Shown: positions 24,898 through 32,370, numbered from the stretch's first letter. The stretch: 32,448 nucleotides of DNA from Firmicutes bacterium AM55-24TS (GCA_003460745.1 QTVU01000035.1:1-32448), one strand, 5' to 3'. Numbers and translations: made by a program. The notes: a model not told the origin generated them from the letters alone.

Positions 24898-26069
24898 AAA
24901 AACTTTCTTTGCAATGGAGAATTACCATGATGACCGTTGCTTTGATAGGCTTGACCTGTGTGCTTATGAACTGCTTAATCGGATATTCGGGTAAGCATCA
25001 TATGGATTCAATAGGCAACGGAATTTCTGCGTACAGCGAAATCGAAAATGGTGAGCCTGATTCGTTTGACCCGGAAAGTAAGAGTCTTGACCGTGACGAG
25101 CTTACCATTATAGTAAACGGCGCACAGCATTCCTTTGGTACAACTAATTGGTATATCACCGTGGCTGTTACTCTGCTCGGTGGTGTGCTGGCTTATTTCG
25201 TCAGCGGTCGTGCATTGAAGCCGTTAAAGAGCTTTGCCTCTCAGGTAGAGAATGTTCAGCCCAATAATTTGGCAGATATGAAAATAAGCGAGGATGTTCT
25301 TCCCGAATTTAAGCAGTTCAGCAAATCGTTTAATGGTATGCTTGACCGTCTTGATGAGGGCTTTTCTGCCCAACGGCAGTTTACGGGAAATGCTGCACAC
25401 GAGCTGAGAACTCCACTTGCGCTTATGCAGGCACAAATTGAACTGTTTTCTGTTGAACATTCGGATGTTCAGCCGGATACGGCAGAGTTGCTAAAACTTT
25501 TGCAGGAACAGACGGAAAGAATGTCGCAGATGACCAAAACTCTGCTTGAAATGAGCGAGCTTCGCACCGTGCCTTGTAATGATGTGATTGAACTTGCTCC
25601 TATGCTTGAAGAAATTTTTACCGATCTTACGCCTCTTGCCGAAAAGAGAGGAATCACTCTCGAATATGACGGAAACGGCACAATGGTTGGAAGCGATACT
25701 CTAATTTATCGTATGCTGTTTAACCTGACAGAAAATGCAATACGCTATAATCGTCAGAATGAATGCGTGAGGGCTTCCGTCAGCGAGCAGGACGGACAGA
25801 TTTTTGTCAGAGTGCGTGATAATGGCAGCGGAATACCTGAGCAGTACAAGGAAAGTATCTTTCAGCCGTTCTTTCGTGTCGATAAATCACGAAGTAGGGA
25901 ATATGGCGGTGTCGGACTTGGTTTATCGCTTGTTTGGGAAATTGCTTCGCTTCACGGTGGCAGAGTCTTTGCCGAGGAAAGCTCGGAAAACGGAACGGTT
26001 ATGCTTGTCACCTTGCCTAAAGGCAAAATAAACGAGGATTTACAACGAGAATGTGTGAAGCCGGAGTGA
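24894..26069 (+). CDS. Sensor histidine kinase; 3' end fused to integrase debris
   Basis: This 391-residue protein has two membrane helices (about 9-30 and 80-100) around a short external loop. A HAMP-like linker, the H-box HELRTPLALMQAQIE (His about 169), N-box NLTENAIRYN, G1 box VRDNGSGIPEQ, and G2 box GGVGLGLSLVWEIASLHGGR follow. It pairs with the upstream regulator. The catalytic domain ends normally at VTLPKG, but the last ~10 residues (LQRECVKPE) are read from an integrase remnant in another frame. The original 3' end was lost at about 26039. Function is probably retained. Confidence 0.9.
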   Translation: MKKLSLQWRITMMTVALIGLTCVLMNCLIGYSGKHHMDSIGNGISAYSEIENGEPDSFDPESKSLDRDELTIIVNGAQHSFGTTNWYITVAVTLLGGVLAYFVSGRALKPLKSFASQVENVQPNNLADMKISEDVLPEFKQFSKSFNGMLDRLDEGFSAQRQFTGNAAHELRTPLALMQAQIELFSVEHSDVQPDTAELLKLLQEQTERMSQMTKTLLEMSELRTVPCNDVIELAPMLEEIFTDLTPLAEKRGITLEYDGNGTMVGSDTLIYRMLFNLTENAIRYNRQNECVRASVSEQDGQIFVRVRDNGSGIPEQYKESIFQPFFRVDKSRSREYGGVGLGLSLVWEIASLHGGRVFAEESSENGTVMLVTLPKGKINEDLQRECVKPE

Positions 26070-26197
26070 ATGTGAAAGTCATTCAGGACGCACTCAGACA
26101 CAAAGACGTATCTACGACATTGAATATTTACACGGATGTAACAAAGGAATTAAGAAAGTCAGAGTTTGAGGGACTTGAACAACATTTTAATTTGTAA
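26039..26197 (+). pseudogene. C-terminal remnant of a tyrosine integrase
   Basis: Fifty-two codons read FTTRMCEAGVNVKVIQDALR, then HKDVSTTLNIYTDVTKELRK and a tail. This covers the conserved R of the HxxR box, the H box (ALRHKD) and the catalytic Tyr in NIYTDV. Phage-type and Tn916-type integrases end this way. Everything upstream is missing, replaced by the kinase gene. It sits next to the att-like repeat at 26251, the usual place for an element's integrase, and has its own terminator. Confidence 0.85.
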
Positions 26198-26216
26198 ACA
26201 ATCATATAAATTTTGG

Positions 26217-26264
26217 AAAGAGAGCGTATGCTGTAATGAATAACAGTATATGCTCTCTTTACTT
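26217..26264 (+). terminator. Terminator of the integrase remnant
   Basis: A 17-bp stem with two G-T wobbles (arms 26217-26233 and 26244-26260, loop TAATGAATAA) ends in a T-run. A decayed relative is visible at about 29849-29876. Confidence 0.85.
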
Positions 26265-26722
26265 TATAGTTTGAAAATGGTAATATAATAAAAAATGACG
26301 CAAATATTGAAGCTCAAAAAATGGAGAATACTGTTTATTACAAAGGTATTGATGAGCACCCTGAAAACTTGAGATAGCCATACACCATTTACACCAAATT
26401 TCACACCAAATCTGATTTTTAGCTTAATGAAACTGATAAGAATGGAGTGAAAAAGCCACATATATGCCTGCTTTCGGGTATTGAATTTGGTAGGATGGTT
26501 TTAAGAATGAATTGCTCGATTTCGTCCCGACAATGAAGCCTTTAGACAAATAAAACCAGCAAAAACTCAGTGTTTATGCGAGTTTCGGGATTTGGGACAA
26601 CCTCACAAATCGACGATTTACATCAAACTTACATCATTTGATGCAGAGATTTGTGCAGAGCCTTAAAAATCGTATAATTTTTAAGATATATGGACAATTC
26701 CAATCGGGATTGCCCATTTTTT
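26251..26722. repeat. Cassette junction repeat, copy 2 (att-like)
   Basis: About 470 bp are homologous to 29865-30338. In order: a variable left part; three TACACCA/TTACACCA-type boxes (26381, 26389, 26401); a partly decayed inverse box (about 26445); a lysS-tail-like site (26521-26553) reading [14 protein letters not shown]; a short hairpin (26563-26585); two TTACATCA boxes (26618, 26629); and a terminal hairpin (about 26693-26717). Boxes on both sides of a core are what an integrated tyrosine-recombinase site looks like. No gene lies in the 26261-26820 gap. Confidence 0.8.
26521..26553 (+). other. lysS-tail-like core site between cassettes A and B
   Basis: The 33 bp read ...[13 protein letters not shown], matching the end of lysS in sequence and frame (CCCGACRATGAARCC core). 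They differ from both flanking lysS copies at several positions, suggesting a tail from another host. Confidence 0.7.
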
Positions 26723-26820
26723 CAAACATAGAATGATGATTGCACAAAAAACGGATAAAGGTTAAGATGTTCTTGTCGTTATGTTGTTGAAGGAACGGAT
26801 ATAATCGGAGGAACAAGAAA

Positions 26821-26990
26821 TGTATATGCGATTGACACCAAGAGAAAAAGAGATGGCAGATATGTTTGAGCAGATGAGCAAAGAAGAACAGGAAATAATG
26901 ATTGAGTTTGCAAAAAGATTACGAACGGAAGACCCTGAAAAATTGAAGAAAGAAATAAATCAACGATTAAAAATAGATGATGATATTTAA
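26821..26990 (+). CDS. Small acidic/basic helical protein, unknown function
   Basis: This 56-residue ORF begins MYMRLTPREKEMADMFEQMS and ends INQRLKIDDDI. It is highly charged and probably all helical. ATG 26821 lies 8 nt after CGGAGG, so translation is well supported. It is the first gene of cassette B after the att-like repeat and is followed by a terminator at 27005. Small charged proteins next to att sites are sometimes recombination directionality factors or regulators, but nothing in this sequence shows that. Confidence 0.6.
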
Positions 26991-27004
26991 GTGACGATTC
27001 TGTT

Positions 27005-27046
27005 GCCCTTTGAGAGAGGAGCAATCTTTTCTCAAAGGGCTGTTTT
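27005..27046 (+). terminator. Terminator before the treble-clef gene
   Basis: An 11-bp perfect stem (GCCCTTTGAGA / TCTCAAAGGGC) is followed by TGTTTT. It is the counterpart of the 21247 hairpin. Confidence 0.8.
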
Positions 27047-27255
27047 GATTTTACGGTTATTCGCAAACTACAAGATAAAGCCAAAACTTCATATACTCTA
27101 AGTACAGAGGAAGTGGAGGTTTTGATATGAGTAATAGTTTATCAGCAGTACATCTAGAACTGATTGCGGAATGGTCAGATAGGCATTTACCACTACCACC
27201 GGACAAGATAACTTTCGGCTCAAATAAGAAAGTATGGTGGAAAGGTGCTTGCGGT
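27005..27255 (+). repeat. Shared terminator-treble-clef block, copy in cassette B
   Basis: The block is homologous to 21248-21501 in cassette A, covering the hairpin, the ~85-bp spacer, the ribosome binding site and the first ~43 codons. It is evidence that the cassettes share a common backbone. Confidence 0.8.
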
Positions 27256-27519
27256 CACGAGTGGGAAACAAGCGTAAAGGCTCGTTCTAACGGCGAGAAA
27301 TGCCCGATATGCACCGGTGCAAGAGTAGTCACGGGCATTAACGATTTAAGTGCATTGAAGCCGGAATTAGCTTCGGAGTGGTCAGAGAAAAATGAAATCA
27401 AGCCGACAGAGGTATCTATCGGTTCACACAAGAAAATCATATGGCAGTGTAAATTAGGACACGAATGGACTGCCACAGTTAAGGTAGAACAATCAATAAA
27501 AAGGAGGTTAAAGTTATGA
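27127..27519 (+). CDS. Treble-clef zinc-finger protein, probably 3'-truncated
   Basis: This 130-residue protein carries one complete treble-clef unit (residues about 40-60: CGHEWETSVKARSNGEKCPIC) and the first half of a second (CKLGHEWTATVK). Each unit is preceded by an H-x-E-L-x-x-E-W-S segment (AVHLELIAEWSD, ALKPELASEWSE), the repeat of the DUF4379-like probable zinc-ribbon family. Family proteins have several units and are frequent on mobile elements, some next to nucleases. Here the second unit breaks off and the frame ends in KRRLKL over the next gene's ribosome binding site, so truncation is likely. The start has GGAGG. Confidence 0.7.
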   Translation: MSNSLSAVHLELIAEWSDRHLPLPPDKITFGSNKKVWWKGACGHEWETSVKARSNGEKCPICTGARVVTGINDLSALKPELASEWSEKNEIKPTEVSIGSHKKIIWQCKLGHEWTATVKVEQSIKRRLKL

Positions 27520-27647
27520 GAGAACAAAAATATTACTTGGTTTTTGATGAAATTGAAAGAGGTATCATTTTACGAAGTCTGAATGAGTTGCGTAACTGCT
27601 TGCTCTCGGAAAGTAGATGCACAGATGTCAGCATTTCCTTGAACTAA
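27516..27647 (+). pseudogene. Truncated mobile-element small protein
   Basis: Forty-three codons begin MREQKYYLVFDEIERGIILR and continue SLNELRNCLLSESRCTD, matching my memory of a small hypothetical protein common in conjugative elements of Lachnospiraceae and relatives (MREQKYYLVLDEYE...). The usual C-terminal half is missing; after CTD the frame enters unrelated sequence and stops. ATG 27516 lies 7 nt after AAGGAGG and overlaps the treble-clef 3' end. Confidence 0.6.
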
Positions 27648-28054
27648 AATATAATCACTTGGTTCTTCGCTATATGTAGAACCATCGGGGCAGAGTTTGT
27701 CAAGATGTTTTTTGTAACTATTCTAAATCAATTTTATCCGAAAAGAAACCGCCTGCAACCTCGTGTCTGCACATATCCTTAAAGACCATGTATGAAAATG
27801 TAAGTTTTGGGTAACAAAAAACACCGTATTGCTACGATGTTTTTGTCTTACCTAAAATATTTGGTTTTGCTTGTTGATAAATTACCAATTTATACCTTTG
27901 TTGTTTTGAATCCGTTGGCGAGGGGGTATAATTCCTTTCCCCTTGAGTAAATCTACTGTAATAACCTCCGAATGGCATGAAAAAAGAGTGGCTGTGAAGT
28001 CGCTCTTAAAATAAAAATATTGTTTCCGGTATCTTTATATAATCCCTCATGTAT
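27625..28054. other. Gene debris between the mobile-element peptide and the nitroreductase
   Basis: No intact gene is seen. The minus strand of about 27570-27725 has a short open frame without a start codon, reading CPDGSTYSEEPSDYILVQGN and ADICASTFREQ, which looks like protein-coding debris of an unrecognised gene. A hairpin at about 27816-27840 (AAAACACCGTA / TACGATGTTTT, one mismatch, T-rich end) may terminate transcription. The remainder shows no structure I can interpret. Confidence 0.4.
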
Positions 28055-28612
28055 TTATCTGCAATAGATAATGTTATTGGGATTTTCATGGCGTTCTGCG
28101 TGCGGCGCAGAATCCTCCGTATACCCTATAATAACTGCACAGGAGGGTGTCATATTTTCTGCAATTCCAGCAGTTGCTTTTACCTCCGGCACCATAAATG
28201 CCAATGTTCCGGATACGATATAGCAGGAACCAAGACCCAGTTCTGTGGCGGCAAGCAGCATATTTTGCGCCGCACAAGCGCAGTTCGCCGTGTTCATCCC
28301 CACCGCCATGGTATCTTCCGTCGTTTCAGCGGAAACCACAATCATAGCAGGTGAGTCATAAATCGGACTGTAATCCGGAACGGAAGCTACCTTTTCGAGG
28401 AAAGGATTGCCGGAGTTCTTCATCACCTGCACACCCGTCTCGGAGATCATGCGAAGTATTTCCGGATTCGTAATGACATTCAGCGTAACCTGACCTGCCT
28501 TTGCCGCCATATCGCCCGCTTCTGCGACGGCCTTGACCTTGTCCTCCTCAAGTGGCTTTGCCAGATAGGAACGGACGCTCTTTCTCATTTTGATTGCTTC
28601 TAATGTGTTCAT
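28055..28612 (-). CDS. Nitroreductase-family flavoprotein
   Basis: This 185-residue protein begins MNTLEAIKMRKSVRSYLAKP, the RKSVRSY FMN-phosphate-binding start of the nitroreductase family. It contains PAMIVVSAETTE, an NCACAAQNMLLAATELGLGS core helix and IIGY near the end, and is near the usual family length. Such enzymes reduce nitro or quinone-like compounds with FMN and NAD(P)H. The start follows GGAGG. It lies 40 bp downstream of the NAD(P)-binding gene, probably in one operon. GC content is visibly higher than in the surrounding AT-rich DNA, suggesting separate acquisition. Confidence 0.85.
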   Translation of the reverse strand: MNTLEAIKMRKSVRSYLAKPLEEDKVKAVAEAGDMAAKAGQVTLNVITNPEILRMISETGVQVMKNSGNPFLEKVASVPDYSPIYDSPAMIVVSAETTEDTMAVGMNTANCACAAQNMLLAATELGLGSCYIVSGTLAFMVPEVKATAGIAENMTPSCAVIIGYTEDSAPHAERHENPNNIIYCR

Positions 28613-28651
28613 AATGTACCTCCATAATTTTTAATATTGGGATATATACGG

Positions 28652-29272
28652 TTATCCTCCGATAATTGGCATCTCCCTCAAATATCTGTCGCTTTCAACC
28701 TGTTCAATCATAAACTCTGCTATATCGCTGCGGGAAATGGAAAAGCTGATTTTGTCTTTGCCATATGTTACCTTCACGCTGCCCGTATACTCCTTGTCGG
28801 TAGGCATAATGAAGCGCACAAATGTCCAGTCCAGCCCGAACGCAGCAACATCCTCCCCGATGGAAATGATTTCTTTTTTGGAATCCTTAAAGGCAAGTCC
28901 TGCAAAAAATCCCGGAAACCATGTTGTCATGGACTTTTGGTCTTTTTCAAAGTGATAGCTTGGCGTACCGTAATCCACAAGCCGTTTGACGCCTGTTTCT
29001 TTCATTGCCTTGATCAGCAGCTTATGCCCTGCCAACGCTGCACCGTCCCCATTTACGCCAATACACCACACAACGGCGTCACAGCCGGATATGGCGATTT
29101 TCATCCAGGCATAGTCTGTGATTTCTCCTTTTACGACGGTCAGATTCTCCGCCCTTGCCGTCAGCTTTTCCGGGTTGCGAAGATACGCAGTCACTTCGTA
29201 CCCTTTATTGAGTGCGTGCGTGACAGCGTGCTTGCCAATCCCGCCGCCCGCACCGAAAATAATAATCTTCAT
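28652..29272 (-). CDS. NAD(P)H-binding short-chain-type oxidoreductase
   Basis: This 206-residue protein has an N-terminal Rossmann motif MKIIIFGAGGGIGKHAV (GxGGGxG), then VTAYLRNPEKL, LTVVKGEITDYAWMKIAISG, CDAVVWCIG, and LVDYGTPSYHF. This is the NmrA-like/SDR atypical NAD(P)-binding family that often pairs with HxlR regulators. The substrate is unknown; quinones or reactive carbonyls are common for relatives. ATG 29272 follows AGGAGG; the longer frame to 29431 would run through the divergent promoter and is rejected. It is coded divergently from the HxlR gene. Confidence 0.85.
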   Translation of the reverse strand: MKIIIFGAGGGIGKHAVTHALNKGYEVTAYLRNPEKLTARAENLTVVKGEITDYAWMKIAISGCDAVVWCIGVNGDGAALAGHKLLIKAMKETGVKRLVDYGTPSYHFEKDQKSMTTWFPGFFAGLAFKDSKKEIISIGEDVAAFGLDWTFVRFIMPTDKEYTGSVKVTYGKDKISFSISRSDIAEFMIEQVESDRYLREMPIIGG

Positions 29273-29284
29273 TTGAGTGTCCTC

Positions 29285-29395
29285 CTTGACTTTTTTCAGC
29301 ATTAATAATATACTATGTTTGAAAAGAAACTGCAAGTACGCAGAAAAAACAAACTTGGTTTGAAAAACCAAACCATGAAATGATAATAGGAGGCA
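29285..29395. promoter_or_regulatory. Divergent promoter/operator between the oxidoreductase and HxlR genes
   Basis: On the minus strand a TTGCAG, 17-bp spacer, TATATT promoter (about 29333 to 29305) serves the oxidoreductase pair. An inverted repeat TTGGTT / AACCAA (29355-29360 and 29366-29371, spacer TGAAA) lies just upstream of HxlR and is the likely operator. Confidence 0.5.
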
Positions 29396-29399
29396 CATT

Positions 29400-29750
29400 A
29401 TGGCTGACGAAAACCAATCAGCGGTATTCAATTTTGTTGACGACGATACCGAAAGCTGTCCTGTTCGGCGAACGCTTGACCTTTTGCAGGGGAAGTGGAA
29501 TGTTTATGTTATCTATGAGCTGCAAAAGGCAGATTCCATCCGTTTTGGAGAACTCAAGCGCAAAATCGGAAGCATTACAAACAATATGCTGACCAGCACG
29601 CTGAGGGAGTTGGAAGATCAGGGGCTTGTTCATCGGGAACAGTTTAATGAGATACCGCCTCATGTAGAATATTCCCTCACAGAAAGCTGGAAAGCCATGT
29701 TCCCAATCTTTATGGCAATGGGAGATTGGGGAAACAAATATCTGCAATAA
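29400..29750 (+). CDS. HxlR-family transcriptional regulator
   Basis: This 116-residue winged-helix protein contains CPVRRTLDLLQGKWNVYVIY with the family's conserved N-terminal Cys, then FGELKRKIGSITNNMLTSTL, RELEDQGLVHREQFNEIPPH, VEYSLTE, matching HxlR. These regulators sense electrophiles or thiol stress through the Cys and control adjacent oxidoreductases. The start follows AGGAGG. It is divergent from the NAD(P)-binding gene and shares a ~125-bp control region with it. Confidence 0.88.
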   Translation: MADENQSAVFNFVDDDTESCPVRRTLDLLQGKWNVYVIYELQKADSIRFGELKRKIGSITNNMLTSTLRELEDQGLVHREQFNEIPPHVEYSLTESWKAMFPIFMAMGDWGNKYLQ

Positions 29751-29864
29751 ACGCTCTGAACGGGATTAGCGTTTCACACCTCCGTCCTGTATCTGCTGAA
29801 TCGTATACAGCCCCTTGCTGATGTTCCTCCCTCAAAATAGACAAACAAAAAGAGTGTCTGTGTC

Positions 29865-30338
29865 TGCTCTCTCTTTACTTTATGTGATAAAAATGGTAGA
29901 ATAGCAAAAATGAAATGAAGCGATTATCGAAGTTCGGAAAAACAAATGAAATTATTCCGGTGATACATAATAAGAGCCTGAAAAAATTAAGATAGCCATA
30001 CACCAATTACACCATTTTTTACACCAAATCTTATTTTTAGTTTAATGAAACTGATAGAAATGGTGTAAAAATGCCTTGTATATGCCCATTTACAAGTAGT
30101 GAAATTGGTAAGGTGGTTTTAATGTTAATTTGGACGATTTCGTCCCGACAATGAAGCCTTTAGACAAATAAAAGCAGCAAAAACCCAGTGTTTATGCGGG
30201 TTTCGTGATTTGGTACAACCTTAAAAATCGACGATTTACATCAAACTTACATCATTTGATGCAGAGATTTGTGCAGAGCCTTAAAAATTGCATAATTTTT
30301 AAGATATATGGGCAGTCCCAATCGGAATTGCCCATTTT
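29865..30338. repeat. Cassette junction repeat, copy 3 (att-like)
   Basis: Homologous to 26251-26722 and nearly identical from about 30134 to 30308. It has TACACCA/TTACACCA boxes at 29999, 30007 and 30020, the inverse ATGGTGTAA at 30060-30068, a lysS-tail-like site at 30139-30171, a hairpin at 30181-30203, TTACATCA boxes at 30236 and 30247, and a terminal hairpin at about 30310-30334. Confidence 0.8.
30139..30171 (+). other. lysS-tail-like core site between cassettes B and C
   Basis: This is identical to the site at 26521-26553 over the 33 bp reading [13 protein letters not shown], and shares the CCCGACRATGAARCC core with the lysS ends at 19928 and 32238. Confidence 0.7.
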
Positions 30339-30382
30339 CAAAAATGAGAGAAAAACAAATCGATATTTACTGAGGTAATAAG

Positions 30383-31024
30383 ATGAACGAATGGGAAAAT
30401 AGTTCTCCTAATTTGCGAGAACCATACAAGAATTGTACAAAGAAACATTATCATGATTTTAATAATGGAGAGTTTTCTTTTAATTATCCTTTTAATAACA
30501 AAAAAGTTAATTGTAAAGATGTTGTAGATTACTGTAAACAGGAAGCTGATAAGATAAAGCCAAGGGTTTGGTTATTGTTTGCACAAAAAGATGAGAACTT
30601 TGAATGTTTGCAAGTTGCTCATAGTAAAAATGATGTTAAAACGGAAGTAAGTGAGGCTATAAGTTATATTTTTGACCATAGTGTTTTTAATGGTGATTGT
30701 TCGAATAGCCAGTTTTATGAAAATGTATGCCCGAAACCAAATGATAAAACGAAATATCGCTCTTACCTTTATAGAAAAATAGGTGATGAATATAGTGATT
30801 TCATAATTTGCTTCCTTAACGTAAATAAGTATTTAGGAATATATAATGATAATTCCAATAAAAATGATGCGGAAAGAATTGTTGATATTTGCAAAAATCA
30901 GTATGCAGAAGCTAAGATTGCATATGAAACATTGGCTTTGTTTTGGCGCAAAGTTTCAAGTGGCATAGATGGACAGACAATATCGTATATTGTTGAACAC
31001 CCTTTTGATGAAAAGAGCAAGTAG
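30383..31024 (+). CDS. Unrecognised 213-residue cytoplasmic protein
   Basis: No known family is recognised. The protein is soluble, AT-biased in codon use, with no signal peptide or membrane helix. Notable parts: a tyrosine/aspartate-rich N-terminus (KKHYHDFNNGEFSFNYPFNN), a strand-rich centre KPRVWLLFAQKDENFECLQV followed by AHSKNDVKTEVSEAIS, and a hydrophobic strand EYSDFIICFLNVNKYLG. The C-terminal helix is QYAEAKIAYETLALFWRKVS. The RVWLLF...ECLQVAHS pattern recalls alpha/beta domains of sequence-specific restriction or GIY-YIG-like proteins, but no catalytic motif could be confirmed. It follows the att-like repeat directly, a common position for defence cargo. The start has GAGGTAA. Confidence 0.65.
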   Translation: MNEWENSSPNLREPYKNCTKKHYHDFNNGEFSFNYPFNNKKVNCKDVVDYCKQEADKIKPRVWLLFAQKDENFECLQVAHSKNDVKTEVSEAISYIFDHSVFNGDCSNSQFYENVCPKPNDKTKYRSYLYRKIGDEYSDFIICFLNVNKYLGIYNDNSNKNDAERIVDICKNQYAEAKIAYETLALFWRKVSSGIDGQTISYIVEHPFDEKSK

Positions 31025-31215
31025 AATAGCTTGTCTTTGATAAATCGGAATTGAACCTTTGAGAAAGGAGAAATCTGAGATGCTGCGTCTTTTTTTGTTT
31101 TGTTGAAAAAAGCACAGTCCGTTTTATGGTACACCCAATAATGCATAATGGAATCAAGGATAAGGAATACCTTACCTTGATTAATTTTTATTTATATTAA
31201 AGCGGAGGTAGCACT

Positions 31216-31668
31216 ATGAAGAATGATAGTTCTGGTACAGGTTTTGCAATTGTGATGGTATTGAGTTTCTTTTTAATCATTGGATTGATTGTCGATGCGA
31301 TGGAACCTAAATGTATTAAGATTGGTTGTGATAATCCCAGAGCAGATGGCAGCTGTTATTGTTATTTCCATAAGGGAAGTACCTATGATCACACATATAA
31401 ATACTCAGGTTCGTCATCAAGTGGCAATAAGAAGAGCACTTTTTCCACAGGTAGTACTCAGAGTACGACAACAACTAATCACAATACATCAGAAAGCAAG
31501 AAAACTACTACAAGTTCAGGTGGATTGGATTCATATGATGCAGGATATGATGATATCTATATGGATGGTGATTATGATTATGACAGGTATGATTCAGATG
31601 ATGACTATGCGTCTGGCGTAGATGATGCTATGGAAGACGCTTGGGAAGAATATGGAGAAGATTGGTAA
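31216..31668 (+). CDS. Membrane-anchored Cys/Ser/Asp-rich small protein
   Basis: This 150-residue protein has an N-terminal membrane helix (about 8-27, TGFAIVMVLSFFLIIGLIVD). A short Cys-rich knuckle follows (CIKIGCDNPRADGSCYCYFH, four Cys plus His, likely zinc). Next come a Ser/Thr-rich linker (about 60-105) and a Tyr/Asp-rich tail (YDDIYMDGDYDYDRYDSDDD, then YASGVDDAMEDAWEEYGEDW). I do not know a function. The start follows GCGGAGG. It is 15 bp from the EF-hand gene and close to a cut VWA gene, so the three probably formed an operon. Confidence 0.7.
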   Translation: MKNDSSGTGFAIVMVLSFFLIIGLIVDAMEPKCIKIGCDNPRADGSCYCYFHKGSTYDHTYKYSGSSSSGNKKSTFSTGSTQSTTTTNHNTSESKKTTTSSGGLDSYDAGYDDIYMDGDYDYDRYDSDDDYASGVDDAMEDAWEEYGEDW

Positions 31669-31683
31669 AGGAGGACACATATT

Positions 31684-31965
31684 ATGGGATTTTTTGATCG
31701 AGATGTAAAAAATGGTTTTGATAGAATGTTCGATTGGAACGATGATGGTAAGCTTGATTCTTTTGAGCAGGCTAATCAGTTTGAATTTGAACAGAGAATG
31801 CTGGAAGAAGATTCGGTCGATGATGATGAAGATGATGATGACGACGACTTAGATCTGGATTTGGCCGGATTGGACCGTTTTGATTTAGAAATGATGGATG
31901 AGGATGAAAGACACGAAGCATTAGAAGATGCCGGGTTGGATCCGGGTGATTATGATTTTGATTAA
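31684..31965 (+). CDS. Small acidic protein with a canonical EF-hand loop
   Basis: This 93-residue protein has DWNDDGKLDSFE at about residues 18-29, a perfect 12-residue EF-hand loop: ligands at positions 1, 3, 5, 9 and 12, Gly at 6 and a hydrophobic residue at 8. It follows MFDRDVK-like helix sequence and precedes a QANQFEFEQRMLEE helix. The rest is a Glu/Asp-rich tail (DDDEDDDDDDLDLDLAGLDR). It should bind calcium. The ribosome binding site AAGGAGG overlaps the previous gene's end, indicating one operon. A calcium-binding or structural role is inferred; no enzyme domain is present. Confidence 0.75.
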   Translation: MGFFDRDVKNGFDRMFDWNDDGKLDSFEQANQFEFEQRMLEEDSVDDDEDDDDDDLDLDLAGLDRFDLEMMDEDERHEALEDAGLDPGDYDFD

Positions 31966-32065
31966 CCCGGAGCAAAGAAAGACTAACTATTAAAAGTCAA
32001 TAGGTAAAATGCTGACATGCAACCGGTTCTGTTAGTTTTGCAGATAAAATGTGATTAGAAAGTGA

Positions 32066-32266
<201 letters not shown>

Positions 32267-32274
32267 AAATCAAA

Positions 32275-32319
32275 ACATCATTGTTTATAGAAATATAGGC
32301 AATGATGTTTTTTTATTTA
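32275..32319 (+). terminator. Apparent native lysS terminator
   Basis: A perfect 12-bp stem (AAAACATCATTG / CAATGATGTTTT, loop about 16 nt) is followed by a T-run, a few bases after the LDK-stop. It is the terminator expected after an undisturbed lysS. Confidence 0.85.
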
Positions 32320-32341
32320 AAATATGTCATTTCCAATATTT

Positions 32342-32370
32342 GCTACCAAGTTTCCGGAATAAGCTACCAC
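32342..32370. repeat. GCTACCA direct repeats
   Basis: GCTACCA occurs at 32342-32348 and 32363-32369, 21 bp apart, just beyond the lysS terminator. The arrangement resembles terminal repeats of some insertion sequences, but no transposase is in the window, so it may be an IS end continuing to the right. Confidence 0.35.

Larger units (their letters stand above)
29751..30382. other. Gap without genes, mostly the copy 3 att repeat
   Basis: After the HxlR gene there is about 110 bp with no recognisable gene, including a decayed relative of the integrase terminator (about 29849-29876). The ~470-bp junction repeat 29865-30338 follows. The ribosome binding site GAGGTAA of the next gene is at about 30372. 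Confidence 0.6.

Noticed and set aside
28637..29305. 222-residue ORF on the plus strand
   Set aside because: It is antisense to the NAD(P)-binding gene, which has a clear Rossmann motif and ribosome binding site.
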